Of a stretch of DNA of 64,000 bases, positions 11,549 to 22,404 are shown in pieces (positions within the stretch are counted from its first letter, which is position 1; every line of letters begins with the position of its first letter). The position numbers and the translations under genes are program-made. The stretch spans positions 269,847,501 to 269,911,500 of the forward strand of contig JAUMIR010000004.1 in assembly GCA_030847615.1 (NCBI GenBank). Direction: 5' to 3'. This DNA is from Gambelia wislizenii. Its lineage: Eukaryota > Chordata > Lepidosauria > Squamata > Crotaphytidae. The notes under the pieces are model-generated. The model was not told where the DNA came from. It searched no databases and was given only the letters and a program-made list of their open reading frames with translations.

Positions 11549-12841
11549 CTCTCTGGCTTTTCTTCGCAAACGAAGATTCAGGAAGGACTCATCCTGCGCT
11601 TTCTGCAAGCGCGCTGATGACTAAAAAGGCCAATCCGAGATAGACAAGTCCGGTTGCAGAAAGCACAGCAGAAGGTCTCCTTGGGTGATGTTTTCAGTTT
11701 GTGATTCTTTCTGCGTTGTCGTTTCTCTTCAAGACTTGTTCAAATAAGTCTGCAGCATTGTGGATAGTGTGTCTCCATGCCTCCCGATGTGAGGCCAGGG
11801 CGGACCATTGTTGGTGGTCAATTTGGCCAAGCCTGAGATGTTGTTTCAGGGAGCCCTTGTATCACTTTTTTGGAGCACCCCTCTTACACTGACCCATGGT
11901 GAGTTCACCGTAGAGTACTATTTTGGGGAGGCGATGGTCCCCCATCCTAGAAACATGCCCTGCCCAGCGCAGCTGTGTTCTCAATATCATGGCCTCAATG
12001 CTGTTGATCCCTGCTTGCTCAAGGACAGCAACATTCGTCACATAGTCAGTCCAGTGTATATTTAGGATTGTGCATAGACAGCACTGATAGAAGTGTTCGA
12101 GGAGTCATAATTAGTGGCGATAGGTGATCCATGTTTCAGACCCATAAAGGAGAATAGACAGTACAATGGCTCTATACACACTGATTTTTGTGCTTCGCCT
12201 CAGGTGTTTATTACTCCAGACTCTTTTGTAAAGTCTTCCAAATGCACTATGTGCCTTTGCTAATCTGTGATTGATCTCTTTGTCAGTCTTGGCATCTGAG
12301 GAGATGATGCTTCCCAGGTAGGTGAACTGCTGAATGGACTTAAGCACAGAGTTGCCGACGGCAATTTGGGGATGGTGTTCGTCCTGTGGTGCAGGCTGGT
12401 AAAGAACTTCTGTTTTCTTCAGGTTGACTTCCAGCCCAAACAGCTCTGCAGCTGTTGCAAAGCAGGATGTTAGGCACTGCAGAGCTGCTTCTGTGTGGGC
12501 AACAAGGGCAGCATCATCAGTGAAGAGCAGCTCACGGACTAGATAGTTTAGAGTCTTAGTGTGAGCCCTCAGACGGCTTAAGTTAAACAAGCTACCATCA
12601 GTACGGTAACGTATATAGATGCCGTCTTCTTTTTCAAGCTCTGCCATAGCCCTTTGGAGCATCATGCTAAAGAAGATTGTAAATAAAGTTGGTGCAAGAA
12701 CACAACCTTGCTTCACTCCATTAGTTATTAGAAAGGGCTCTGAAAGAGCATTGCCATATCTGACTTGACCGTGCTGGCCCTCGTGTAGCAAGATAATCAT
12801 TTTAAGGAATTTGGGGGGACATCCTAGTCTTTCCAGGAATA
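11549..12841 (-). mobile_element. LINE with C-terminal C2H2 motif, 5'-truncated, 1.3 kb
   Basis: Flanked by AATACCAT duplications (11541-11548 and 12842-12849). On the minus strand it runs from the middle of the reverse transcriptase to a 3' end of AAGCCAGAGAG. It is one of three copies here (others 30701-32194, 38606-38963), all sharing the 3' end and AG-rich tail. The clade is not assigned: the RT belongs to an apurinic-endonuclease type non-LTR family whose protein ends in a C2H2-like finger. Confidence 0.85.
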
Positions 12842-12842
12842 A
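12111..12842 (-). pseudogene. LINE reverse transcriptase fragment
   Basis: About 245 codons of the RT domain. Visible motifs are NGVKQGCVLAPTLF (the palm region before the catalytic box), ELLFTDDAALVAHT, where the catalytic Y/FADD box reads FTDD, FGLEVNLKKTEVLYQPAP, and FTYLGSIISSDA. After YGSETWITYRH a stop at 12111 ends the frame; the remaining C-terminal coding can still be followed in the same direction down to about 11600 with further stops. The upstream frame extends to 12878 only because it reads into the target sequence. FTDD in place of FADD together with the stops makes an active enzyme very unlikely. Confidence 0.85.
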
Positions 12843-12985
12843 ATACCATAGAATTATGCTGAAGGACCTAGAAAACACCTAGAGAGACACACATCTGAGC
12901 ACAAGTAAATGAAACCATGGTTATCTATACATCAGATACAGGGAGTGACTTGTATATACCGGTAAATTTATTTTGCAGGAGCAGG

Positions 12986-13328
12986 GTTGAGGGGTGACAT
13001 GATCATATCATTTAAATATTTCACAGGTTGCCACAAAGAGGAGGATGCAGGCTTGTTCTCTGCTGCATCAGAGGGTAGAACTAGATCAAATGGTTTAAAG
13101 TTACAGGAGAGTCAATTTCGATTGAACATTAGAAGCAACTTCTTGACAGTGAGCACAATTTGGTAATGGAACCAATTGTCTAGAGAGGTGGTGAGGGCTC
13201 CTTCTCTGGATGTCTTCAAAAAGAGGCTGGGCAGCTACCTGCTAGGGATGCTCTAGCTGGAGATCCTGCACTGAGCAGTGGGTTGGACCTGGTGGTCCAT
13301 AGGGCTCCTTCCAACTCTATGATTCTAT
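12986..13328 (+). mobile_element. CR1 LINE, 3' end
   Basis: Begins at TTGAGGGGTGACATGATCAT and ends with the CR1 terminal motif CTATGATTCTAT. The body includes GGTTTAAAGTTACAGGAGAG and TTGGACCTGGTGGTCC. It encodes only the last part of ORF2 and the short 3' UTR. Typical 5'-truncated CR1; a near copy is the right half of the interrupted element at 28941-29246. Confidence 0.85.
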
Positions 13329-13690
13329 AGGCAGCAATTCTAGAAAGATTAAATTGCAGGAAGCTCCTGTCTTTCAACAGCCTGTTATCTGATGACTCAC
13401 CCTTTCAACCCTTCTAAATTTTAATCAGAACCCATTAATTTGACCCAGGGTCTGCTCTTTTGACCATGTGTCAAATTGCTATGCAGGATTTCACTCTGGT
13501 CATTCTAAAGAGAGAGCATAAATTTGTGGTGGGAAAATTAAAGGAAGAAAGTTCAAACAGCTATTGATCTTTATCTCGGGGTGGGGGGAGGACAGGCAGA
13601 GGAGGCCGAAAGGAAGGCTAATTTGGCAAGCAGAGGACTCAGTCAAGGGAGTGAGGAAGGGGTTAAAGGTAGTGAGTGGAGCTGTGGGCT
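13329..13690. other. no feature recognised
   Basis: Mixed sequence; a G-rich block at 13578-13590. No convincing ORF. Confidence 0.5.
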
Positions 13691-13793
13691 GGGATGAGAT
13701 GTTAGGAGCTATAATCCCACAAAGCAAACTTTTCCTCATGGTTATAAGGTCAAAGCATATACTATTTTTTTATCTGTACTTTAAAAATTTCAC
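13691..13793 (+). repeat. about 100-bp direct repeat, copy 1
   Basis: Begins GGGATGAGATGTTAGGAGCT and continues through CCCACAAAGCAAACTTTTC to TGTACTTTAAAAATT. A second copy with about 10 differences lies at 15690-15788, 2 kb downstream in the same orientation. Confidence 0.85.
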
Positions 13794-13898
13794 CAAAGCT
13801 AGCCTAGTGTGGTTCCTGTAGCTTTTTAAAACCTCTCCACACTTTCTGTGGCATACACATGAGGGGCCAACTTCCCCCACCTCAGCCTTTTTTCGCCT

Positions 13899-14945
13899 AC
13901 AGTAGACGTTTTTGTAAACATGGTTTGTTTGTCAACCCTCTCTTCATCAAGCTGAACATGACCAGCTCCTTCGACCTCTCCTTCATATGTTTTGTTCTCC
14001 ATACTTCTTACCATCCTTGTTGCCCTTCTACGGACTTGTTCCAACTGCTCTATATCCTTCTTAAAATGAGGTGCCTGCAACTGAACACAGTGCTACAGAT
14101 GAGGCCTGACCAGAGCAGAATAGTTTTGCACTATTACTTCCTGTGACTTGGAAACTATGTTTCTATTAATGCAGGCTTAGATAACATTTTCCTTCTTTGC
14201 TGCAGTGTCACACTGCTGGCTAATATTCAGCTTATAATCAACAGTAATCCCAAGATCTTTTTCACATGTAGTACTGCTGAGCTAAGTGTCCCCTACCCTC
14301 TACCTCTACATTTGGTTATTATGGCCTAAATGTAGAATTCTGCATCTGTCTCTGTTAAATTTCTTTTTATTAAATTCAGCCTGGTTTTCTAGTTTATCAA
14401 GATCCTTTTGAATTCTGTTCCTATATTTGAATGTGTTAGCTGCCCATCCCAGTTTTGTATCATCTACAAATCTGATAAGGATTCCCTCCACCCCATCATC
14501 TAAATCATTGATAAAAATGTTGAAGAGTGTCAACCCCAGGACAGAATCCTGTGGCACTCCCCTTGAGACCTATTTCCAATCTGAAGCACAGCCACTGATT
14601 ACAATTCCTTGAGCACTGTTTTCTAATCAACTATGGATCCCTCTGTTGAAGTTTCAATTGATTCCATATTGTCAGTTTGCTAATCAAAATATCATGGGGG
14701 GAACTTATCAAATGCTTTGCTGTAATCCAGATAAATGGCATCCCAACATTCCCACCATCTACTAAACTATTGACCTGATTAAGAAAAGATATAAGGTTTG
14801 TTTGGCAGAATTTTTTCTTGACAAACCCATGCTGGCAATCACTGCATTGTCACCAGCATACTTGCACACAGACTCCTGTATAATTAGTTGCAATCTTTTT
14901 CCTGGTACTGAGGTCAGGCTGACAGGCCTGTAGTTTCTTGGATCT
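13899..14945 (-). mobile_element. CR1 LINE fragment, RT C-terminal half
   Basis: On the minus strand it carries diverged CR1 ORF2 sequence. At 14557-14306 it reads [20 protein letters not shown], then IRFVDDTKLGW, where the catalytic box is FVDD rather than FADD, and RDRCRILHLGH. At 14080-13826 it reads HFKKDIEQLEQVRRRATRM. Several stops and frame changes separate these pieces. The 3' end is missing: homology stops at 13899, at about the same point where the CR1 at 25485 is interrupted. Confidence 0.8.
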
Positions 14946-15689
14946 TATAAAAACAACAGCAGCAACAAAACTTAGTTTCCCCCAGTGATTTTAGTCTCCA
15001 TTACTGACATATGAGTCATTAGTAGGGAGGTGATAACAAAGGAATCATTCAACATGTTCACAAATCCTCTAGTGTTTGTGGATGTGTCTGATACAGGAGG
15101 CCCAAGTAACCAAACACATGTATTATTCATTGGCTCATACCTTTTCTGACCCAATGTTTGTTCATATTTCAAGAGCTATGTGGTTCTTCAAAAGTACTCT
15201 AATGCATTTTATGAGTGGAATGTAATTTATTCTTCTAAAATACTGTGACCTAGAGTTCATCATATTATGTTGCGATGGTGAGGGAACAGTGAATAATGCC
15301 ACTTAATGAACAATATCAGAGAGCCTGCATAAAACATATTAAAGAAATATGGGATTAATACTTTCCAATTAAATTCATTGGTGAGGGGTGTTTCAAAGGG
15401 ATCATGTAAGCTTGCCTTAAAAGCTACCAGGGCTTTTGCTGTCACCTGTGATGATATGTCCCTAGATGTCCTTGCAGGCTTAATTAAGGAAAGCTATCAA
15501 TCAAAGATAATGAATCTTTATGTTATTGCTTCATTCTCTTGCTGAAAAGCTTCCCAAGGAAGACAAAACCAGGACTGCCCAGCAACCAAAGACTTTCTCT
15601 CCTAATTGAGGCAGAGAGAATAAGCAAGTGCCACTCTTTCATGCAACATGGACAAAACAGATTTAGCTGTCACTATGCATTTTTAAGAT
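14946..15689. other. no gene recognised
   Basis: No recognised repeat edge or coding region. Confidence 0.5.
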
Positions 15690-15788
15690 GGGATGAGATG
15701 TTAGGAACTATAATCCCACAAAGCAAACTTTTCTTCATGGTTGTAAGTTAAAGCATATACTATTTTTTATCTGTACTTTAAAAATTCA
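15690..15788 (+). repeat. about 100-bp direct repeat, copy 2
   Basis: Partner of 13691-13793; it shares GGGATGAGATGTTAGGA and AGCATATACTATTTTTT. The flanks beyond the repeat do not match. Confidence 0.85.
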
Positions 15789-15985
15789 GTGAATTCTGCC
15801 TCCCAGAGTAATAAGCACCTCACTAGTTAGCAGGCTGTATGTGAACTAATTATTTTTCACAGGTGAATAAACACTATTGGTTTTATGCCACTGAGCACAG
15901 ATATTTGTGGATGCAAGCACACATATTAAGCACACATACCAAGGCAGACAGTACCAAGACAGTCAAATGTAAAAGATAAAACTAA

Positions 15986-16598
15986 GGACTTTTTCAGACG
16001 GGGCCAAATGCTCCGTTCCTTCCCCGCAAGCCCCAATCCCGTTCCTGCTGCAGAATGAAGGGAAAATGTTCAAACACTTACCTTAATTCCGTGACAGGTA
16101 TGCCCTCCCTCTCCCTAAGCTGGTTGGTCATAAATGTAGCTGTCATAAAGCTGCTTTTATGACCGGCAACTGAAATCCCGCTCATTCTCACAAGAGAACG
16201 GCTGTGCAGGAAATTTAAAAATACCCCCCCCAGCTGTCAAAATAGTACAGCAAGCACAAACACACACACACACAAACCAAGTAACCCGGGGAGGGTGGAA
16301 AAGGGCGCCATTTACCTGGGTGTCCTGTTCTTGCCTGGAAGTGTCTAGAACGGACCTCCCCACTGCAGCTGTCATTGCAGGAGAGGAATGGGAGACCTTT
16401 CAGACCACTTGTGATTCTGTGACAAAAACGGAATGGGTGGTCCAAAAACATTTTTTCCCTGTGATGAAAATATCATGGGGAAATCCGGAATGAAGATGGG
16501 GGAGGCACGGAAAAGGGTCGACATCTTCTGAAAGTAAGACTTTTCCCCAACCCTATTCTGTGTCTCCAACGGAATAAAAAGCCCATTTGAAAATGTCC
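15986..16598. mobile_element. non-autonomous DNA transposon, 613 bp, TSD TAA
   Basis: Flanked by TAA at 15983-15985 and 16599-16601. Ends are GGACTTTTTCAGACGGG and CCCATTTGAAAATGTCC, imperfect inverted copies. The interior is not palindromic; it has a C run (16225-16231) and a CA repeat (16259-16274). Minus-strand frames at 16157-16730 have no family resemblance. The length is close to the related 608-bp element at 52621. Confidence 0.8.
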
Positions 16599-16601
16599 TA
16601 A

Positions 16602-17670
16602 GACTCCAGTGTCCCTGTGTTTTAGGTAGCAAAACTTATTTTCTCCTCCCCTCTCCAATTTATTTTCCCTAACTGTTGGTTTTGTTGTTACATAGAAGTT
16701 AGGAGGAATGCAGACAGTCTGATTCACCAAAGAAAAGGCAGAGCACTGAGGTGGAATCAGGTCCCAGGAATTCTATCTGCCTTCCCTGCAAACAGCAAAT
16801 GAGCAGAGGTTAAAAAACAAACCAACCCACTGGTATATAGCACCAGCAGTCTGCCAAAAGAAGTGGTTTTGCCCAGGGCAGAGTAGAAGAAAAAGTCTGC
16901 ACAGCCAGACAACACAGACTAGGGCAAGAACCACTGGGGAAGTTTAGGTGGAGAATCCTGGCTGAAGTAAGGGAGTCAGGAATATAGAGCAATTAAAGGA
17001 AGTTTCTTTTCTTTTTCTTTTCTTTTAACTTGTCTTGTCTCTTGTTTGTCATGATTGAGAAACACCAGTCCAGATCACCAAGTCTGAAGAGGGACAAAGG
17101 GAAATCAACAGGGAGATTTCACTACTTGGACTATGGGTAATAATGAAGCATGCTCTCATCACTCCCCTTCCTTATGCTGCGTCATTGACTCTCACCAATT
17201 GTTTTGCTGTAGAATAAAACAAAAAAAAAATCTCCCTCTTTTCAGATCATTTCCATTATCGTTATCATTTATCTTACTTAAAGTTTTAACAGACTTAGCT
17301 GATTGATGCTCTAAAGAGACAGTGCAAGGATAAAAGCAGGATGACGTGAATAACCAAATCTGAGCAGTTAACAACAGCTTTTTTTAAAAAAAAAAAGTTT
17401 TCTGAAAAGCAGCAAACTATAGATCCCTAGTACAAACCCCATTCAGTTACCTGTGTGAAATTGGGCTTGGTCAGTTCTGCCTTTAGGATCTATAATGTCT
17501 TGAATTTTATGCAGATGTGTGAAAAAAAATAAAGGTATAGCCTTTTGGATTTTCGAGTGGAAGTTCATGGGGGAGGTCAGTTCTTATTCAGGGTTCAGAT
17601 CAGGATGGATTGAGTCTGGATCAATTCAATCCAAATTGGGCTCAGACTCAACTTGCCAAATGGGGCTCTA
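16602..17670. other. no gene recognised
   Basis: No ORF or repeat identified. Contains a pyrimidine-rich stretch at 17006-17050. Confidence 0.5.
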
Positions 17671-17672
17671 TA

Positions 17673-17907
17673 CAGGGCCGGTTTAAGGCTCCAGTGGCAT
17701 CAGCATCCGCAGGGGGCCCCATCATTGTGGGGGCCCCTGTAGTAACCCTCCTCCTGCAAAAACATTATTAGTAATAATCTGAATATCCTGTACTGTGAAT
17801 AGATTAGGCTGAGTTAGGTTACATTGACCTGAGATAAACATATGGGCCCCCAAAAATAAAGCATTGCAGGGGGGGGGGCAAGATTCCTTAAACCGGTCTT
17901 GGCTCTG
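17673..17907. mobile_element. TA-flanked MITE with CAGGGCCGGTTTAAGG ends
   Basis: Flanked by TA (17671-17672, 17908-17909). The left end is CAGGGCCGGTTTAAGG and the right end is CCTTAAACCGG followed by TCTTGGCTCTG, an imperfect inverted copy. Both ends are followed inward by G- or C-rich sequence (GGGGGCCCC). Partial relatives lie at 19790-19844, 57889 and 60155. TA duplication suggests Tc1/mariner mobilisation. Confidence 0.65.
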
Positions 17908-17909
17908 TA

Positions 17910-18346
17910 TCAGATTGGGTGTACTGTGCACAGCTGTAAGCAGTGATGTGCCAAATAAAGCCCAATTTTGCTAGATATCTCTCCACTTACGATACTGTTA
18001 AAGCAGAGTTGTCAGTTCTGTATGTCATGGACTACAGTAAAACAATGACTTTTTTTGAGATGATAGCCATAAAGAAAGACAAATGGTAAGATCTAATTCA
18101 GTGCTAGCAAAGTGAAAAGCCCTCCGAGCTTAGTTCCATGTAACCTGGCAGTGTCTTGTGGAACTATGCTAGGGTGGCCACCTGATATCTGGCCTCTGCA
18201 CAATAGTCTGCAATTCCTCCTTGGAGGAGCATAAAAAACATACATCAGCTTGTGCAACCATTGTGCCAGCACTGACTGTGATGTCCATGATGAGGCAAGA
18301 GAGATATATTCTGTTACCAAACCAGGATTGTGACGAAGGAGTTGTC
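17910..18346. other. no feature recognised
   Basis: No ORF or repeat edge identified. Confidence 0.5.
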
Positions 18347-18349
18347 TAA

Positions 18350-18678
18350 GGACTTTTTCGGATGTCTAAAATGTAACGGAAGCAGCCTCGCCACGTTGCG
18401 AGGCTGCTGCGCTGCAGGGCATCCCTTTCGCATGACGCCCATCCCTACCGGTACTGTTGCGGTACCGCAGGGACATTTGAGTGGTATATTTCGGCAATTT
18501 TTACTCACGCAAGTTGATTGTGAGTAAAAATCGCTGAAATATAACACTCAAATGTCCCTGAGGTACCGCAACAGTACCAGCAGGGATGGGCGTCATGCGA
18601 AAGGGACGCCCTGCAGCGCAGCAGTCTCGCAACGTGGCGAGGCTGCTTCCGTTACATTTTAGACGTCCGAAAAAGTCC
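18350..18678. mobile_element. near-perfect hairpin MITE, 329 bp, TSD TAA
   Basis: Flanked by TAA (18347-18349 and 18679-18681). Ends are GGACTTTTTCGGATGTC and GACGTCCGAAAAAGTCC. The left arm (to about 18509) pairs with the right arm for about 155 bases with few differences; the turn is TTTTACTCAC, 11 bases, GTGAGTAAAA. A smaller hairpin (GCAGCCTCG..CGAGGCTGC) sits inside each arm. Frames at 18314-18547 on both strands are products of this symmetry, not genes. Confidence 0.92.
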
Positions 18679-18681
18679 TAA

Positions 18682-19789
18682 ATGGCAAAAATATTCCTCA
18701 TTGAATTCAAAGACAATATGATTTGTCTAAATGCCATCCTGTATCAATCTGCTGTATTTGAAAGGAGGGGGGGCAAATCCACCAAAAGCTCTACAGGAAA
18801 AGTCTTCGTGGCTTTTTTGAAAGTTTTTAAAAGCTCTGTGGGGAATGAGCATTCTTGCTCATTGGGACAACCAATTTGCATTCATTTGCATTCCTAATAA
18901 GAGCAGAAGTGGAAAGCTGATTTGTGGGATGTGTGCAGGGGGAGGAGCTTGCTAACAAGGCTAGTGCCCAGAACTGCCATGTTGGATTTTTGCTGTAGTG
19001 ATCATGTGCTGAGGCAACAAAACAGCCTTTTTTCTATTTTTTTAGGTGAAATGTACTTTTTGTACCTTAGATATGCTTTTTTTAAAAAAAAATTCAGAGG
19101 CAGAAAGTGGTGAGATTAAAAATGTGAGTTGTTCACTCGCATCTGCCATCTTGATTCACAGGCAAGCCCGTTCGAACAACCAACACATATGGCTTCACAT
19201 GCCTAAGATTTTGCCCAAATCCCCCTGTTAAGAGAAATAAAAGCTGCTTCAACTTGGTGTTAGTGCATATCAATCCATATTTTTCCCTTGCATAGACAAG
19301 CCCTAAGGGAGAGGGAGACTGGGAGCATTGCCCCCCCCATAAGAATTTTGCCCCCAAATGAAATTTTCCTCCAATCCTCACATTTCTAACATTGCAGTAA
19401 CTTAAAACTTCAGTTGAACATTTACAAGTGCAGTTTAGGCATCCAAAGAAACGGGGCAGGCAAAGTTACCAAGAGAATGTGAACATGGAAAATATTAGCA
19501 CTCTGGGTACAAACAATTTTCACTGCAATGCTTGAAATTTGGGAACTGAAAGAAAATTTACATTTCGGAGGCAATGTCCTCATTTTCCACTCCCCCATAG
19601 CTCCACCCAGCCACACATCCTTCTCAGTACAAAACCAGTACCAGAAGCCATCAACTAATTCTTGGTATAGCTTTTGCTTGTTGTGTATTAATAAACTGTC
19701 AGTCATAAATTGGTAGTTTATGGCTTAAATACTGGCACTTTAAACTGTTAGCACTTGTGAAACAAATATACAGGATAGCAGTTTATTTA
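18682..19789. other. no gene recognised; possible DNA-transposon right end
   Basis: 19265-19310 contains CTTGCATAGACAAGCCCTAAG, the inverse of the GGGCTTGTCTAC motif at 40527. No matching left end was found. The block 18920-19000 (GCCATGTTGGATT) resembles 193-212 in layout. Otherwise nothing recognised. Confidence 0.35.
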
Positions 19790-19844
19790 TTGCCCCCAAA
19801 ATAAAGTGTTTCAGGGCCTCCCCCAATTCCTTAAACCGGCTCTG
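19790..19844. repeat. right-end fragment of the CAGGGCCGGTTTAAGG MITE
   Basis: Ends with CCTTAAACCGGCTCTG, the inverse of the left end at 17673, preceded by GCCCCCAAAATAAAG as in the other copies. Confidence 0.6.
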
Positions 19845-19998
19845 CGGCCAGGTGGAGGTGGTGGGGGACTTGCCCCATGGCAAGGGGTGCCTGGAAATGC
19901 CTGAGCCTTGCCTCCTTTACTCTCCTGGTCGGGGCCACAAGGGTCTTCACCCTCTTGCAGTTTGAAGCCTTTGGGCAGGCGGGGAGTCAGGTGAGCAG

Positions 19999-20513
<515 letters not shown>

Positions 20514-21431
20514 CTAGTTTGAAAAATACTTGTAAATGCTCAACCAATTGCAAATCCACTTAACAGTTAACTTGACTAGCCCACATTTTACAAGCTTGTT
20601 TGCAAGAATGTCATGGGGAACCTTGTCAAAAGCCTTACTGAAATCAAGGTATACGATATCCACAGCGTTCCCTTCATCTACCAAGCTGGTCATTTTATAA
20701 AAAAAAGAGATCAGATTAGTCTGGCATGACTTGTTTCTCTGAAACCCATGTTGACTTTTTGTGATTATGGCATTGCCTTCTAAATGTTCACAGACTCTCT
20801 GTTTAATGATCTGCTCTAGAATCTTCCCTGCTATTGATGTCAGACTAACTGGACGATAATTGTTGGGATCCTCTTTTTTCCCCTTTTTGGAGATGGGGAC
20901 AACATTTGCCCTCCTCCAGTCTGCTGGGACTTCTCCTGTTCTCCAGGAGTTCTCAAAGATCATTTCCAGTGGCTCTGAGATTACAGTTGCCAGGTCTTTT
21001 AATACCCTTGGATGTAGTTCATCTGGTCCTGGAGATTTAAATTCATTTAGTTTAAGAAGGTATTCCTCTACTGCCTCTTTGCTTATTCTGTGCTGGATTT
21101 CCCCTATTATGTCTTCTGTTCCATTATCCTCAGGTTGGTCCTCCTTTTCCTTTTCTGAAAACACTGAGGCAAAGAAGGTGTTGAGTAATTCTGCCTTTTC
21201 TCTGTCCCCTGTTAGCATTTTACCATCTTCTCCACGTAGTGGCCCTACCATTTCCTTCTTCTTCCTTTTGCTGAGGACATACCCAAAAAATCCCTTTTTA
21301 TTGTGCTTAACCTCTCTAGTGAGCCTGAGCTCATTCTGCACTTTAGCTTTTCTGACTTTACTCCTACATGTGTTTGTTATCTGTTTGAATTCTTCTTTGG
21401 TGATTTCCCCCTTTTCCCATTTCCTATTCAT
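20514..21431 (-). pseudogene. CR1 ORF2 reverse transcriptase, partial
   Basis: A 305-codon open frame. In order: the basic linker (RKWEKGEITKEEFKQ), FKSPGPDELHPRVLKDLA, WRTGEVPADWRRANVVPI, NNYRPVSLTSIAGKILEQII, GFQRNKSCQTNL, and VYLDFSKAFDKVPHD with the first catalytic Asp. The frame ends 20-25 codons later, before the FADD box, so the active site is incomplete. Upstream coding continues in another frame (KPGWMTKELSTEHE then stop), showing a one-base frameshift near 21430. CR1 ORF2 is usually over 900 residues; this is about a third. Confidence 0.9.
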
Positions 21432-21760
21432 GCTCCGTTGAAAGTTCTTTAGTCATCCATCCTGGTTTCTTGAAACACCTCCCATTTTTCCTCCCTATTG
21501 GTACTGTTTGAAATTGTGCCTTCAGTATCTCCCTTTTGAGAAAGTCCCATCCATTTTGAAGTCCCTTCTCTTTTAGTATTCCTGACCATGGGATCACCCC
21601 CAGTATTTCCCTGAGTTTATTGAAATCAGCTCTCCTAAAGTCTAGAATGCGTGTCTGACTATGCCTGGCTTCTCCTTTCCATTGTATAACAAACTCCAGG
21701 AGAACATGATTACTCTCACCTCAGACTAGTGTCTCAAATTGCTCTAACTGCATGAGTAAG
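20514..21760 (-). mobile_element. CR1 LINE, internal ORF2 segment
   Basis: Minus-strand CR1 sequence running from upstream of the RT (ESNHVLLEFVIQWKGEARHS, about 21715) into the RT palm near 20550. The 3' end that normally remains in CR1 copies is absent, so the right side of the RT was deleted or replaced after insertion. The 5' edge is near 21760, where a MITE remnant begins. Confidence 0.85.
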
Positions 21761-21774
21761 GAAAGCAGAAACAT

Positions 21775-22404
21775 AGTGGCATAGTCACAGTAATTTTCAC
21801 ATGTTGCTGTAATCACGGGATTAAAACTCGCACCACAGTAACACTTGCCATTGCATTGCCTTCTATTAAAGCAGTAGTTACGACTTGTAGTGGCCTGCGA
21901 ATTTCTCCCTGAAGGGAAAATGTTTACTTACTTCTGTGATCTCCCATGGGCACAATCTCAGTGGGTCTTGCGAGAAGACACAACTTCTCTGAAAGACCCG
22001 CAAAACCCCTTAATTTAAAAAGTTAAGAAATACATATGTACTTAAACCATAAAATGTGTCAGAAACCCAGGACAGATTATTAAAAAAAAGTGTCCCATGA
22101 CTCATTTTCCCATAGTCAACAGGAAGTGTTCTCGCTGGCAACAGGAAGGCATGAAAGAGGACAGCCCATTCCCACTGTAATCTTGCAAATAGAGTGGGAC
22201 ATGTTTTTGCATGCACTTCAATACCATGAAAAAATGGTATTGAAGAGCTATAGATGGGTTGTCCCATGAATTAAAAGTGACGGCTTATTCATGGCTGGAG
22301 CACACAATGAGCACACTAAGATTATGACGTCATGTGATAAGGGGGACCCTTCACATTCACATGGCATGGAAATAATGTGATTTTTGCTGCATCTGATAAA
22401 GTCC
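21775..22404. mobile_element. MITE remnant, right end preserved
   Basis: The right end is GCATCTGATAAAGTCC. Several landmarks follow the 608-bp element at 52621-53228 in the same order: CACATGTTGCTGTAAT, TGTGATCTC, CTTGCGAGAAG, CCCATGACTC and TTTTTGCTGCATCTGATAA. The left end GGACTTTATCAGA expected by symmetry is absent, so it is truncated or replaced at the left, next to the CR1. Confidence 0.65.

Larger units (their letters stand above)
11455..12955. mobile_element. Tigger-like element, split by a LINE
   Basis: Left part 11455-11548 contains CCCCATCCACGGGGGATAAG and GAACCTCCATAGAATACC; right part 12842-12955 contains CCATAGAATTATGCTGAAGG, ACCATGGTTATC and an end CAGGGAGTGACTTGTA. The same vocabulary occurs in the Tigger-like remnant at 36830-37200. 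The intervening 11549-12841 is a younger LINE with its own target duplication. Terminal repeats are diverged. Confidence 0.55.

Noticed and set aside
18314..18547. ORFs on both strands over the hairpin
   Set aside because: They exist because the element is symmetric; no family resemblance and they run past the element edge into flanking sequence.
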